Source: Bolinopsis microptera
Lineage: Eukaryota > Ctenophora > Tentaculata > Lobata > Bolinopsidae
Direction of reading: 5' to 3'
NCBI RefSeq assembly: GCF_026151205.1
Contig: NC_087079.1
Span: forward strand, 18,222,945-18,286,944
Length of the DNA: 64,000 nucleotides
In this document: positions 32,640 through 44,265 of the stretch, piece after piece
Layout: each line of letters starts with the position of its first letter
How positions within the stretch are numbered: the first letter of the stretch is position 1
The notes under the pieces: model-generated
Databases searched by the model: none
Told to the model about the DNA's origin: nothing
What the model saw: only the letters and a program-made list of their open reading frames with translations
Position numbers and translations under genes: made by a program

Positions 32640-34261
32640 ACATTTACAACAAACAGTATAAAAATGCTGAAAATTAGCTACAAATTGACCCTTTGTTGAG
32701 GACAATTTTTAACAGGGTTGCATAAAAAGGAAATGCAGCTATTGTAGCATTCTTAGAATTTTGATGTGGGGAAACTTTAAAACTTTGTCGTTATGGTCAA
32801 ATAAAATCCATATTTTCTACAATACGGAGCTAAATGATAAAATAAATTTGAACGAATGAATTAAATTTTCTCGAATAAAGCTTGCATCTCTATTTCTCAA
32901 CGGATTTCCAGTCAATTATAATTCAAAGGCTGCAATAATTTTAACAAAGTATCTGTAAGATAAGGTCTTATCTATTCAGTACTATTTTTTAACTGATGAG
33001 AAATAACATAATTATTATCATTATTCCAAATTATTCATTGCATTTGTTGCGTTCTTCTTTTTTAACTGTATGCTGTTTGTTGGTAATTTTAGAGCATGAT
33101 TGACGTGCTTTGTTGGTCAATTTTACTATATCAGTAAAGACGATTTAAACATGTATTTCGAAAGCTCCTGCTAAAACAAACTTTCCGTATCACTTATATG
33201 TTTTAAATAATCCCCCTCTAGCTTTATCAGTTGGTTTAATTTTCTTATCTTATAATGGCTCACTGACCTGACGTTATGTCATTAATATTGTGCAGTATCA
33301 AATGTGTTTTAACTCGTACAATTAATTTCTTTATTTAACGTTTCGTGTTCAAATTGTATTATAGAACACTATTTTAGTTCATGGCTCAGTGTTTAGTATG
33401 ACATTCAAAGATTTAAAATCACGCTTTGGTATTTAACTGTACATTCCTTTGCTTCTTTCGAGCTTCTACCTACATGTGTCTTTTACGCTGCGCATTACTT
33501 GTATCCGCGTAATGTAAGGTGAAGAGGAGGTTATTTTCACAGCCATCTTAACTTATTGAACTATCACTACTCATACTGTTACTTCAATCTGATAACATTC
33601 CATAGTCAGTCTAATCTAATACACTGAAATTACCTGCATAGCTGAAATAGTTTATTCAACAGCAAGGCCAAATTTAAGATCAGTTTAGCCTTTGAAAGTT
33701 AATAACTGCTTTCCTCGTTTCTATTCTTAACCTCATGAATTTAAAACAAACAATTTGCAAAACCAATCTCTTGCAGGGTTGTTGCCATAGGTTATCTCAC
33801 GGATTCCTGGCCATGGTGGAGGAGCATGTATATTTCAACACTGTCAATATCACGTGACCTAGGGCCTGACACAGGTTTCAACTTACTAGTAGCAGAGTGA
33901 AACACGATTAGTTTCCATTTTAAATAGGGGCATAGGACATAAGGGCGGTACTTTGTTAGAAGGTGTAGCCACTTCACACCCTGGCTCCATGATACGAAGA
34001 GTTTTATTTAATTCTAGATGATAAGATCGGATATAATGTTTTCTTCATAATTTATGAATACAAATATTATTAATAATCGGATAAAAAATAGTTACCATGA
34101 TAATGGGCGCCATATCTAATAACGTTTACTAATGTTTATTGTTCAATAATTTTATAATAACCTTGTTGCAGTCGATCCTACATATTAAACTGTGCCTTTC
34201 TATACGTTAAAATTGCACAGAGTGTTATATTCCATTTTGTGGTTTTAGTAAAATCCAAAAA

Positions 34262-34350
34262 CACCTGTCACTTAGGCGATATAGGTTAAAAACCCTGAAA
34301 TGTTAAGCGATAGAGGTTTAAAACCCTGAAATGTTAAGTGATCGCTTGGA
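34262..34350. repeat. 31-bp tandem repeat, left arm (2 copies)
   Basis: The unit contains GGTTTAAAACCCTGAAATGT and is present about twice. The inverted counterpart at 41615-41725 has three, so the arms have changed copy number since duplication. Confidence 0.75.
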
Positions 34351-34558
34351 AAATTGTTTGAATTTGGTCTTATATCAGCTTATTATCTAGCTCGTGTAGA
34401 TCGTTTTAATAATTATTGCGGTATCGTTCTCATATTATTTAGACAATTTGCCCTGTAGGACTAGGACTATCGAGACAAATTGCATACCAAGATGATCTCG
34501 ATGCAGAATGACTATACTAAGGACCTTGTGTAGTAAAAAATTGTGTATACGAAGTACA

Positions 34559-35500
34559 TACTCAACTCCACTCTGCATACTCAACTCCACTCTGCATACT
34601 TAACCCCACTCTGCTTACTCAACTCCACTTTGCATACTCAACTCCACTCCGCATACTCAACTCCACTCTGCATACTCAACTCCACTCTGCAAACTCAACT
34701 CCACTCTGCATACTCAACTCCACTCTGCATACTCAAATCCACTCTGCAAACTCAACTCCACTCTGCTTACTCAACTCCACTCTGCATACTCAACTCCACT
34801 CTGCATACTCAACTCCACTCTGCATACTCAACTACAATCTGCATACTCAACTCCACTCTGCATACTCAACTCCACTCTGCATACTCAACGCCACTCTGCT
34901 TACTCAACTCCACTCTGCATACTCAACTCCACTCTGCATACTCAACTCCACTCTGCATACTCAACATCACTCTGCATACTCAACTCCACTCTGCATACTC
35001 AACTCCACTCTGCAAACTCAACTCCACTCTGCTTACTCAACTCCACTCTGCATACTCAACTCCACTCTGCATACTCAACTCCACTCTGCATACTCAACTC
35101 CACTCTGCATACTCAACTCCACTCTGCATACTCAACTCCACTCTGCATACTCAACGCCACTCTGCTTACTCAACTCCACTTTGCATACTCAACTCCACTC
35201 CGCATACTCAACTCCACTCTGCATACTCAACTCCACTCTGCAAACTCAACTCCACTCTGCATACTCAACTCCACTCTGCATACTCAAATCCACTCTGCAA
35301 ACTCAACTCCACTCTGCTTACTCAACTCCACTCTGCATACTCAACTCCACTCTGCATACTCAACTCCACTCTGCATACTCAACTCCACTCTGCATACTCA
35401 ACTCCACTCTGCATACTCAACTCCACTCTGCATACTCAACTCCACTCTGCATACTCAACTCCACTCTACATACTCAACTCCACTCTGTATACTCAACTCT
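34559..35500. repeat. 19-bp minisatellite, left arm, about 49 copies
   Basis: The unit is CTCAACTCCACTCTGCATA with a few variants (CTTA, CAAA, CCGC). Because 19 is not a multiple of three, each frame runs through all three readings. No unit contains a stop, giving a false ORF of 321 codons. The array ends about 120 bp before the transporter start codon. Confidence 0.95.
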
Positions 35501-35617
35501 GCTACTAGATAAGAGTAACTGTAGCATGATATATTCGTAAATTGTAATTCTTCAAAAATTCAGCAAGCTAGGTTTCCTCACGAAAAATACTTAACACAAT
35601 AAGAAATTACCAATATT

Positions 35618-36967
35618 ATGCCTATCCAGATGAAGGAGGTGGAAGTCAGGCCACTCCGAAAGAGAGTTATCCTGACTCTATTTATACCTCTGACTATATC
35701 AGCTGGATTCCTCAGAGTGATACCCCTAGCTATCCTCGTCCCTGGCTCGATGGAAATGAACATGACCTGCACTGAAGTTGCATTCCTGGTGGCCGTCCAT
35801 CCTTTAGCCACCATACCAGCCACAATGATTTACCCTCTTATAAGTGGGTGGAAGTCCAGCATATATATTCTTACTGTCGGGACAATTGGAATGCTGGGAT
35901 TTTCTTCATTCACGTATGCTCCACTTGCTGGTAGATTGGGATACTTCTATATCGGCCTTATTGGTCGTTCATTGACTGGGGCAGCTGACGCTTTGAGTAG
36001 CATCAAGATTGGTGTTGGTTGGACTATAATTTTGGACGGGGATCTCGCAAAATCCTCCGCGGCATGGGAAGTGTTATCTAATATGGGCAAGGGCATAGGT
36101 TGCTACATTGGGACATTGCTGTCTACTCATTTTGGTTTTCCCGTGACAATGGGCATAGCAGGGGTCTCATGGTTTCTACTCTCAGTCCTGTTTGCCTTAA
36201 TTTATCCTCAGAAAGATGAGGAGTTTGTCCCATTGATAAAGGATTCAGCGAGCAAGTGCAAGAAAGAGGAAACTTTGGCAGAGCAGTATCAGCGTCACTT
36301 CTCTTTGGACACTCTTGTCTATGGATGGGTTCCCATGCTGAGTATTGGGGCGTGCATTGTGTTTGTGGAGTCTATTCTGGTACAGTTTTACATAGAAGAA
36401 TACAATAAGACCATTGATTGGGGCGGGAAAGTGATAGGAATAGGATCATCAATTTATACAATCTCTACATTCGTTACAGGGCCCATTGGAGTGCGATTTC
36501 GTGCCCTACAATATTTATACCTAATTTGTGGCCTGGCCGGTGTGGGCTTTCTGCTACTGTTTCTTGGACCACTTATCTCAGTTCCTAATGTAGCAGACAT
36601 CACTGTATCTGCAGTTGCTTTTTGTGCAATTCTAGTGTGCAGTAGCGCAATTCAGTTTGCCTCTCTATCATATACTGCTCAGATACTGAGTAGAAGTGCT
36701 GAGACGGATGTGGCCATGTCAACTGCTATGAATGTTTGGAACAATGGGTATAACTTAGGTGCTGTTCTGGGACCAATCTTTGCTTTGAATCTTCATAGGC
36801 TTTCTTTCTTGGAAGACTACAAAACAGTTTTTGCGATAGGAACTCCTTTCTTTATTTTCTCAAGTTTAACTGTTCTCATAAAACTACTTCATCAGAAATT
36901 TGGACAGGAAGCTAAATACCCACATAGTGATTCAGGGGACAATTCTATCAATCATGATGATAAATGA
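35618..36967 (+). CDS. MFS transporter, SLC18B1/VMAT-like (left copy)
   Basis: An intronless 449-residue membrane protein with about twelve hydrophobic helices (near residues 16-38, 50-75, 79-102, 106-128, 146-168, 176-196, 250-278, 292-312, 320-343, 350-378, 389-410, 420-440) and a charged central loop (KDEEFVPLIKDSASKCKKEE). GRSLTGAADA in helix 4 and MNVWNNGYNLGAVLGP in helix 11 recall the vesicular amine/polyamine branch of the major facilitator superfamily, proton-coupled exporters into vesicles. Assignment to that branch is by resemblance only. No N-terminal extension or introns, so the gene may descend from a retrocopy. It shares about 96% of residues with the mirror copy and points toward it. 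Confidence 0.82.
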   Translation: MPIQMKEVEVRPLRKRVILTLFIPLTISAGFLRVIPLAILVPGSMEMNMTCTEVAFLVAVHPLATIPATMIYPLISGWKSSIYILTVGTIGMLGFSSFTYAPLAGRLGYFYIGLIGRSLTGAADALSSIKIGVGWTIILDGDLAKSSAAWEVLSNMGKGIGCYIGTLLSTHFGFPVTMGIAGVSWFLLSVLFALIYPQKDEEFVPLIKDSASKCKKEETLAEQYQRHFSLDTLVYGWVPMLSIGACIVFVESILVQFYIEEYNKTIDWGGKVIGIGSSIYTISTFVTGPIGVRFRALQYLYLICGLAGVGFLLLFLGPLISVPNVADITVSAVAFCAILVCSSAIQFASLSYTAQILSRSAETDVAMSTAMNVWNNGYNLGAVLGPIFALNLHRLSFLEDYKTVFAIGTPFFIFSSLTVLIKLLHQKFGQEAKYPHSDSGDNSINHDDK

Positions 36968-36999
36968 TTATTGTTTGTAAAGAAAAAACAAGAAGACCA

Positions 37000-38849
37000 A
37001 AACTACACGGGTATGGGTAACCAGACCAGACTGGGACCAAAATATTGACACTGAAAGCTGCAAGCTTATTTTCGACTTTTTCACCACTATGGAATGAAAA
37101 TGTTTCTGTTACAATTTGATTGCTGATGTAATTTCATTTTTGTTTTGGTTTCCTTTTATATTATTACATATGATTATGGAGTTTTTTAATCCATGTTTAT
37201 CTATAAAATAGTTTTCAAATTTCAATCTGTTTTTCATTTCGTTTATCTTGCATGATTCATCAGAATCAAGTCAAAAACAATAACAGCATTAACTATCTAA
37301 GCTAATGTTCAGAGTATAATATGTCCGGGTCCATACATAATGCTCATGCTGTACTAATAGGTATTTTAGTTGTAACGGGAGGCAAAATGTATAATAGTAG
37401 AGGGAAAAGGATTTGTAGATGTGACATCATTTTCATCTGCACATGCTTGTCTAAATAGAAGGTTGATTGGAAGACTTCAAAATTATTATTATCATACTTC
37501 AATACAGAATGTTCATAATTGATAATAATTTAACACTTATAAAATTAAAATAAGTGTTAGATTTTTTGAGGGAGAAAACGATTTGCCCAAAAAAGCCGCG
37601 TTATAACGAGTTGCATTTCCATTATGCATTAGCTTTGGCCGGTGATTAAGCGGGGGAAAACAATTTTCGTGTGATCGGTTATCTTTTCACTAATACTAAT
37701 AGTAATCAAATTCGAACAATAAAACATAAAACCTGACCTGTTGTGTGGACAGAGACAATTAGCTTGGCGAACCGAATCGTTACCCCTTTCCCCAACCCTT
37801 ATCTTAGCACTAGCCACTACACACTAGCCCTAACCCTGGGTCTAACCTTAAAATTAATCCTAACTGTAAACTTTACTATAACTATAACCTTCACCTACCC
37901 ATGTGCCCACACGTACTAGTACTACTAGTACTATAATACTATTACTACGCGTACGTGACGCGTTAATTGTTTCACAAGAGCTCTGGTTATATATATTATG
38001 TGGATTATAGAACAAACCATAACCCCATCCCTAACAGAAACACGAACACTATAAGTATTACTATACCTAGAGCCACAGGCACTAGCAGTTATTAAGCGTC
38101 AGGGATTCGGTCCGCTTACCAATAATGAATAAAAACGACTTGGATTAACATCAAAATAAAAATGTTTTGGATTCATGCTCGCTACCGCGTACCCACGTAG
38201 CACTGGCAGTTTACCGTTACGGCATAATTCGCTCACACTGGGTATCATTATGCCTTGTGTAGCTTTTAGAGCGTTCATATAAAACCAAAGACCCAGTTGT
38301 AATTGTATCATGGTGTCGGTTAAAATGAAAGTAATTACTGTCTACAAAGCTTGCTTAAAATTGAATGTCCATTATTTTGATTTTTGTTATTGTCATGTGA
38401 GTATTAGTAAGCAATGATTCTACTTGCCACAACAAAGAAAAAACCTTAAACCTTTTGTTTGCAGTTAACGGGTGATACTCGTAAAATATTTGTTCCAAGA
38501 CCGTCGACGAGTCCAACTCGGCGCGCGTCTTGGTAGGTTATACTTATACTTATAAACCTACAAGTTTGCAGTTGCGATGCTCAGTGCTTATATTATGTAT
38601 AAAATATACCTGAACAATTGACAATGCATTGTAATGTAATCCCTTTGTTAATGTCACCCGTCTTGTTATGTTGGCGTTACCCAGTTTTCCTTCGCATATA
38701 GCCCTGTTTTAAGAACAAAGAAACTCTCACACATCACTTAAAGTTAAAGTTTAACGTCTTTTAAACATTCTGATACACAGTATGACAATTAATTACCTCA
38801 ACTGTTCACTTTTTGGTCTTTGACATTGACATGACAAAACTGTTGATCA
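37000..38849. other. 3' flank of the left MFS gene and the central spacer of the inverted duplication
   Basis: Up to about 37345 this is duplicated 3' flank. From 37346 to 38849 the sequence is unique to the spacer. It holds a degenerate CCCTAA-like patch (37800-37870) and a CCGCGTTATAACGAG motif (37596). Short ORFs on both strands lack recognisable domains. No clear polyadenylation signal was identified. Confidence 0.55.
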
Positions 38850-39228
38850 TGGTGCATTATGTATGGACCCGGACATATTATACTCTGAACATTAGCTTAG
38901 ATAATTAATGCTGTTATTGTTTTTGACTCGATTCTGATGAATCATGCAAGATAAACGAAATGAAAAACAGATTGAAATTTGAAAACTATTTTATAGATAT
39001 AATGGATTAACAAACTTCATAATCATATGTAATAAAAGGAAACCATAACAAAAATGAAATCACATTTACATCAGCAATCAAATTGTAACATAAATATTTT
39101 TATTCCATAGTGGTGAAAAAGTCGAAAATAAGCTTGCAGCTTTCAGTGTCAATATTTTGGTCCCAGTCTGGTCTGGTTACCCATACCCGTGTAGTTTTGG
39201 TATTCTTGTTTGTTCTTTTCAACAATAA

Positions 39229-40578
39229 TCATTTATCATCATGATTGATAGAATTGTCCCCTGAATCACTATGTGGGTATTTAGCTTCCTGTCCAAATTT
39301 CTGATAAAGTAGTTTTACGAGAACAGTTAAACTTGAGAAAATAAAGAAAGGAGTTCCTATCGCAAAAACTGTTTTGTAGTCTTCCAAGAAAGAAAGCCTA
39401 TGAAGATTCAAAGCAAAGATTGGTCCCAGAACAGCACCTGCATTATACCCCATGTTCCATACATTCATAGCAGTTGACATGGCCACATCCGTCTCAGCAC
39501 TTCTACTCAGTATCTGAGCAGTATATGATAGAGAGGCAAACTGAATTGCGCTACTGCACACTAGAATTGCAGCAAAAGCAACTGCAGATACAGTGATGTC
39601 TGCTACATTAGGGACTGAGATAAGTGGTCCAAGAAACAGTAGCAGAAAGCCCACACCGGCCAGGCCACAAATTAGGTATAAATATTGTAGGGCACGAAAT
39701 CGCACTCCAATGGGCCCTGTAACGAATGTAGAGATTGTATAGATTGATGATCCTATTCCTATCACTTTCCCGCCCCAATCAATGGTCTTATTGTATTCTT
39801 CTATGTAGAACTGTACCAGAATAGACTCCACAAACACAATGCACGCCCCAATACTCAGCATGGGAACCCATCCATAGACAAGAGTGTCCAAAGTGAAGTG
39901 ACGCTGATACTGCTCTGCCAAAGTTTCCTCTTTCTTGCACTTGCTCGCTGAATCCTTTATCAATGGGACAAACTCCTCATCTTTCTGAGGATAAATTAAG
40001 GCAAACAGGACTGAGAGTAGAAACCATGAGACCCCTGCTATGCCCATTGTCACGGGAAAACCAAAATGAGTAGACAGCAATGTCCCAATGTAGCAACCTA
40101 TGGCCTTGCCCATATTAGATAACACTTCCCATGCCGCGGAGGATTTTGCGAGATCCCTGTCCAAAATTATAGTCCAACCAACACCAATCTTGATGCTATT
40201 CAAAGCGTCAGCTGCCCCAGTCAATGAACGACCAATAAGGCCGATGTAGAAGTATCCCAATCTACCAGCAAGTGGAGCATATGTGAATGAAGAAAATCCC
40301 AGCATTCCAATTATCCCGACAGTAAGAATATATATGCTGGACTTCCATCCACTTATAAGAGGGTAAATCATTGTGGCTGGTATGGTGGCTAAAGGATGGG
40401 CGGCCACCAGGAATGCAACTTCAGTGCAGGTCATGTTCATTTCCACCGAGCCAGGGACGAGGATAGCTGGGGGTATCATTCTGAGGAATCCATTTGATAT
40501 AGTCAGAGGTATAAATAGAGTCAGGATAGCTCTCTTGCGGAGTGGTCTGACTTCCACCTCCTTCATCTGGATAGGCAT
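39229..40578 (-). CDS. MFS transporter, SLC18B1/VMAT-like (right, mirror copy)
   Basis: A 449-residue intronless ORF, reverse-complement partner of 35618-36967. I count 16 residue differences. Most lie in or beside predicted helices: V17A, A29N, L-to-P in helix 1, G-to-R in an ILDGDLAK loop, CA to AA in helix 10, and NNGYNLG to NMGYNAG in helix 11. Both frames are intact, so both copies may be expressed. The 19-bp minisatellite begins only about 50 bp upstream of the ATG. Substrate unknown. Confidence 0.82.
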   Translation of the reverse strand: MPIQMKEVEVRPLRKRAILTLFIPLTISNGFLRMIPPAILVPGSVEMNMTCTEVAFLVAAHPLATIPATMIYPLISGWKSSIYILTVGIIGMLGFSSFTYAPLAGRLGYFYIGLIGRSLTGAADALNSIKIGVGWTIILDRDLAKSSAAWEVLSNMGKAIGCYIGTLLSTHFGFPVTMGIAGVSWFLLSVLFALIYPQKDEEFVPLIKDSASKCKKEETLAEQYQRHFTLDTLVYGWVPMLSIGACIVFVESILVQFYIEEYNKTIDWGGKVIGIGSSIYTISTFVTGPIGVRFRALQYLYLICGLAGVGFLLLFLGPLISVPNVADITVSAVAFAAILVCSSAIQFASLSYTAQILSRSAETDVAMSTAMNVWNMGYNAGAVLGPIFALNLHRLSFLEDYKTVFAIGTPFFIFSSLTVLVKLLYQKFGQEAKYPHSDSGDNSINHDDK

Positions 40579-40626
40579 AATATTGGTAATTTCTTATTGT
40601 GTTAAGTATTTTTCGTGAGGAAACCT

Positions 40627-41256
40627 AGCAGAATGGAGTTGAGTATGCAGAGTGGAGTTGAGTATACGGAGTGGAGTTGAGTATGCAGAGTGGATTTGAG
40701 TATGCAGAGTGGAGTTGAGTATGCATAATGGAGTTGAGTATGCAGAGTGGAGTTGAGTATGCAGAGTGGCGTTGAGTATGCAGAGTGGAGTTGAGTATGC
40801 AGAGTGGAGTTGAGTATGCAGAGTGGAGTTGAGTATGCATAGTGGAGTTGAGTAAGCAGAGTGGAGTTGAGTATGCAGAGTGGAGTTGAGTATGCAGAGT
40901 GGAGTTGAGTAAGCAGAGTGGAGTTGAGTATGCAGAGTGGAGTTGAGTATGCAGAGTGGAGTTGAGTATACGGAGTGGAGTTGAGTGTGCAGAGTAGAGT
41001 TGAGTATGCAGAGTGGATTTGAGTATGCATAGTGGAGTTGAGTAAGCAGAGTGGCGTTGAGTATGCAGAGTGGAGTTGAGTATGCAGAGTTGAGTTGAGT
41101 ATGCAGAGTGGAGTTGAGTATGCAGAGTGGAGTTGAGTATGCAGAGTGGAGTTGAGCATGCAGAGTGGAGTTGAGTAAGCAGAGTGGAGTTGAGTATGCA
41201 GAGTGGAGTTGAGTATGTAGATTGGAGTTGAGTATGCAGAGTGGAGTTGAGTATTA
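40627..41256. repeat. 19-bp minisatellite, right arm, about 33 copies
   Basis: Inverted counterpart of 34559-35500, with the same unit (TATGCAGAGTGGAGTTGAG on this strand) but about one third fewer copies. It lies between the MFS start codon and the rest of the arm, so it probably overlaps the promoter or 5' UTR. ORFs drawn through it are accidental. Confidence 0.95.
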
Positions 41257-44200
41257 ATACTTTCAACACTACTATATAACAAATAATTTGAGATTATGTG
41301 ACTGATTAAATGCTGAAGATAAAAGAAATATATTCATTTTGCTAAGATTATTTTGCGTTTCATTGCTCAACAGCTGTTCGAAGGATCAAATTTAAGAAGA
41401 AGGAGTTGAGTATGCACTTCGTATACACAATTTTTGACAACACAAGGTCCTTAGTATTCTGCATCGAGATCATCTAGGTATGCAATTTGTCTCGATAGTC
41501 CTATAGTCCTACAGGGCAAAATGTCTAAATAATATGAGAACGATACCGTAATGATTATTAAAACGATCTACACGAGCTAGAATAAGCTGATATAAGACCA
41601 AATTCAAACAATTTTCCAAGCTATCACTTAACATTTCAGGGTTTTTAACCTCTATCACTTAACATTTCAGGGTTTTTAACCTCTATCGCTTAACATTTCA
41701 GGGTTTTTAACCTCTATCGCCTAAGTGACAGGGGTGTTTCTGGATTTTACTGAAACCACAAAATGGAATATAACAATCTGTGAACCTTTACTGAAACCAC
41801 AAAATGGAATATAACACTCTGTGCACCTTGACAATTTTAACGTATAGAAAGGCACAGTATAATATGTAGGATCGACTGCAACAAGGTTATTATAAAATTA
41901 TTGAACAATAAACATTAGTAAACGTTATTAGATATGGCGCCCATTATCATGGTAATTACTTTTTTATCCGATTATTAATTATATTTTTATTCATAAATTA
42001 TGAAGAAAACATTATATCCGTATGTGCCAGGCCCCAGGTCACGTGATATTGACAGTGTCGAAATATACATGCTCCTCCAGCATGGCCAGGAATCCGTGAG
42101 ATAACCTATGGCAACAACCCTGCAAGAATTGGTTTTGCAAATTATTTGTTTCAAATTCATGAGGTTAAGAATAAAAACGAAGAAAGCAGTTATTAACTTT
42201 CAAAGGCTAAACTGATCTTAAATTTGGCCTTGCTGTTGAATAAACTATTTCAGCTATGCAGGTAATTTCAGCGTATTAGATTAGACTGACTATGGAATGT
42301 TATCAGATTGAAGTAACAGTATGAGTAGTGATAGTTCAATAAGTTAAGATGGCTGTGAAAATAACCTCCTCTTCACCTTACATTACGCGGATAAAAGTAA
42401 TGTGCAGCGTAAAAGACACATGTAGAAGCTCGAAAGAAGCAGAGGAATGTTCAGTTAAATACCAAAGCGTGATTGTAAATCTTTGAATGTCATACTAAAC
42501 ACTGAGCCATGAACTAAAATAGTGTTCTATAATACAGTTTTAACACGAAACGTTAAATAAATAAATAAATTGTACGAGTTAAATCACATTTGATACTGCA
42601 CAATATTAATGACATAACGTCAGGTCAGTGAGCCATTATAAGATAAGAAAATTAAACCAACTGATAAAGCTAGAGGGGGATTATTTAAAACATATAAGTG
42701 ATACGAAAAGTTTGTTTTAGCAGGAGCTTTCAAAATACATGTGTAAATCGTCTTTACTGATATAGTAAAATTTACCAACAAAACACGTCAATCATGCTCT
42801 AGAATTACCAACAAACAGCATAAAGTTAAAAAAGAAGAACACAACAAATGCAATGAATAATTTGGAATAATGATAATAATTATGTTATTCCTCATCAGTT
42901 AAAAAATAGTACTGAATAGATAAGACCTTATCTTACGGCTACTTTGTTAAAATGATTGCAGCCTTTGAATTATAATTAACTGGAAATCCGCTTAGAAATA
43001 GAGATGCAAGCTTTATTCGAGAAAATTTAATTCATTCGTTCAAATCTATTTTATCATCTAGCTCCGTATTGTAGAAAATATGGATTTTATTTGACCATAA
43101 CGACAAAGTTTTAAAGTTTCCCCACATTAAAATTCTAAGAATGCTACAATAGCCATGCATTTCCTTTTTATGCAACCCTGCTAAAAATTGTCCTCAACAA
43201 AGGGTAAATTTTTGGCTAATTTTCAGCGTTAAAAAAATGGCTACTGATAAGTCCCTGACATACTACTTTGGTCAATTTTACTTTATCAGTTGGTTTAATT
43301 TTTCTTATCTTATAATGGCTCACCGACCTGACGTTATGTCATTAATATTGTGGGGTATAAAATGTGATTTAACTCTTACGTTTACAACAAACAGCATAAA
43401 AACGCTGAAAATGTTGGTTAATCATATGAGCGAGTTAGCTTATAGTTAAGCCCTAATTCATTAATTGGGAGAAGGAAATGGCCGCGGTAAATCGGGGTTT
43501 TCCTGTACATCACTGTATATCAATTATACAAGGGATTATCGTAAAAAATAAAAGTCGGCTTAGCATTAAGATACAAATAAAAAATACATTAAGATCACAT
43601 TATTCTACATACAGTTAAAACAAAACCATGCATACATTCCATTTACGTTATTCTTTGTATTTCTGTAGCAAAAGAGCTGATCAAAATGTTATATAGCAAA
43701 GTTTCCCTTTAATTGAGTACTTGCAACTTACATTTACTCTTTTTCATTAGCAACAAAAAATTAATGCATGGACGAAATGGCTTGCCCACTGGTGGGAGTT
43801 TTGTAAATTTCATTCCAAAATGAAAGAATATTCAATCATTAGAAACTCAAATTCACCTCACCTTGCCTCCCAACGAGAAGCCATGTTTAAAACTGTATCA
43901 TATGATCATGATTACAACTTACATTATTAAGGTTCAAGATCTTCATTATTCAAACGGATGAAATTAAAACAGCTTAAATATAACCTCTAGCTGGATCTGC
44001 CACAATGACGTATTCAACGACAAATTTCTAGAAGTTTCGTCGAATGTACGGACACTAAATTTAACACTCAACAGCGAGAGCAGGAACATTAACAAGAGGT
44101 TTAGAGTTCCTACCAGCCTGAAAATAGCGTTGTGATTCAGCTTGTCCAGACCTAAGATAACGATAGTGTAGTCTTTGTCTGATATAAGTGGAGTGTGTTC

Positions 44201-44265
44201 TTGATATTGCGAGCTTTATTACATGTAGTCTGTTCCATATCTGAGTTATAAGATACTAATAAAGT
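41257..44265. other. Outer part of the right arm and flank
   Basis: 41257-41405 has no counterpart in the left arm. 41615-41725 holds three 31-bp units. 43298-43415 repeats 32560-32660 in direct orientation. 43440-43676 is an inverted copy of 48388-48780. No gene is supported before the PLAT gene end at 44266. Confidence 0.6.

Larger units (their letters stand above)
32640..43221. repeat. Large inverted duplication (arms about 4.7 and 4.4 kb)
   Basis: The left arm (about 32640-37345) and right arm (about 38850-43221) are reverse complements, separated by a 1.5-kb unique spacer. Inner-edge landmarks are GTCCGGGTCCATACATAATG at 37323 and its complement at 38853; outer-edge landmarks are ACCCTTTGTTGAGGACAATT near 32690 and its complement near 43190. 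Each arm contains one transporter gene, one 19-bp minisatellite and one 31-bp tandem repeat. Differences are substitutions, repeat number, and an insertion of about 150 bp in the right arm (about 41257-41405). Confidence 0.9.

Noticed and set aside
34543..35508. 321-codon ORF as a secreted repeat protein
   Set aside because: A 19-bp unit read through all three frames in turn; the mirror array gives similar ORFs of different length. The apparent protein depends only on the absence of stops in the unit.
37629..38311. Short ORFs in the palindrome spacer as genes
   Set aside because: 60-70 codons, no recognisable domain or start context, and not distinguishable from chance ORFs.
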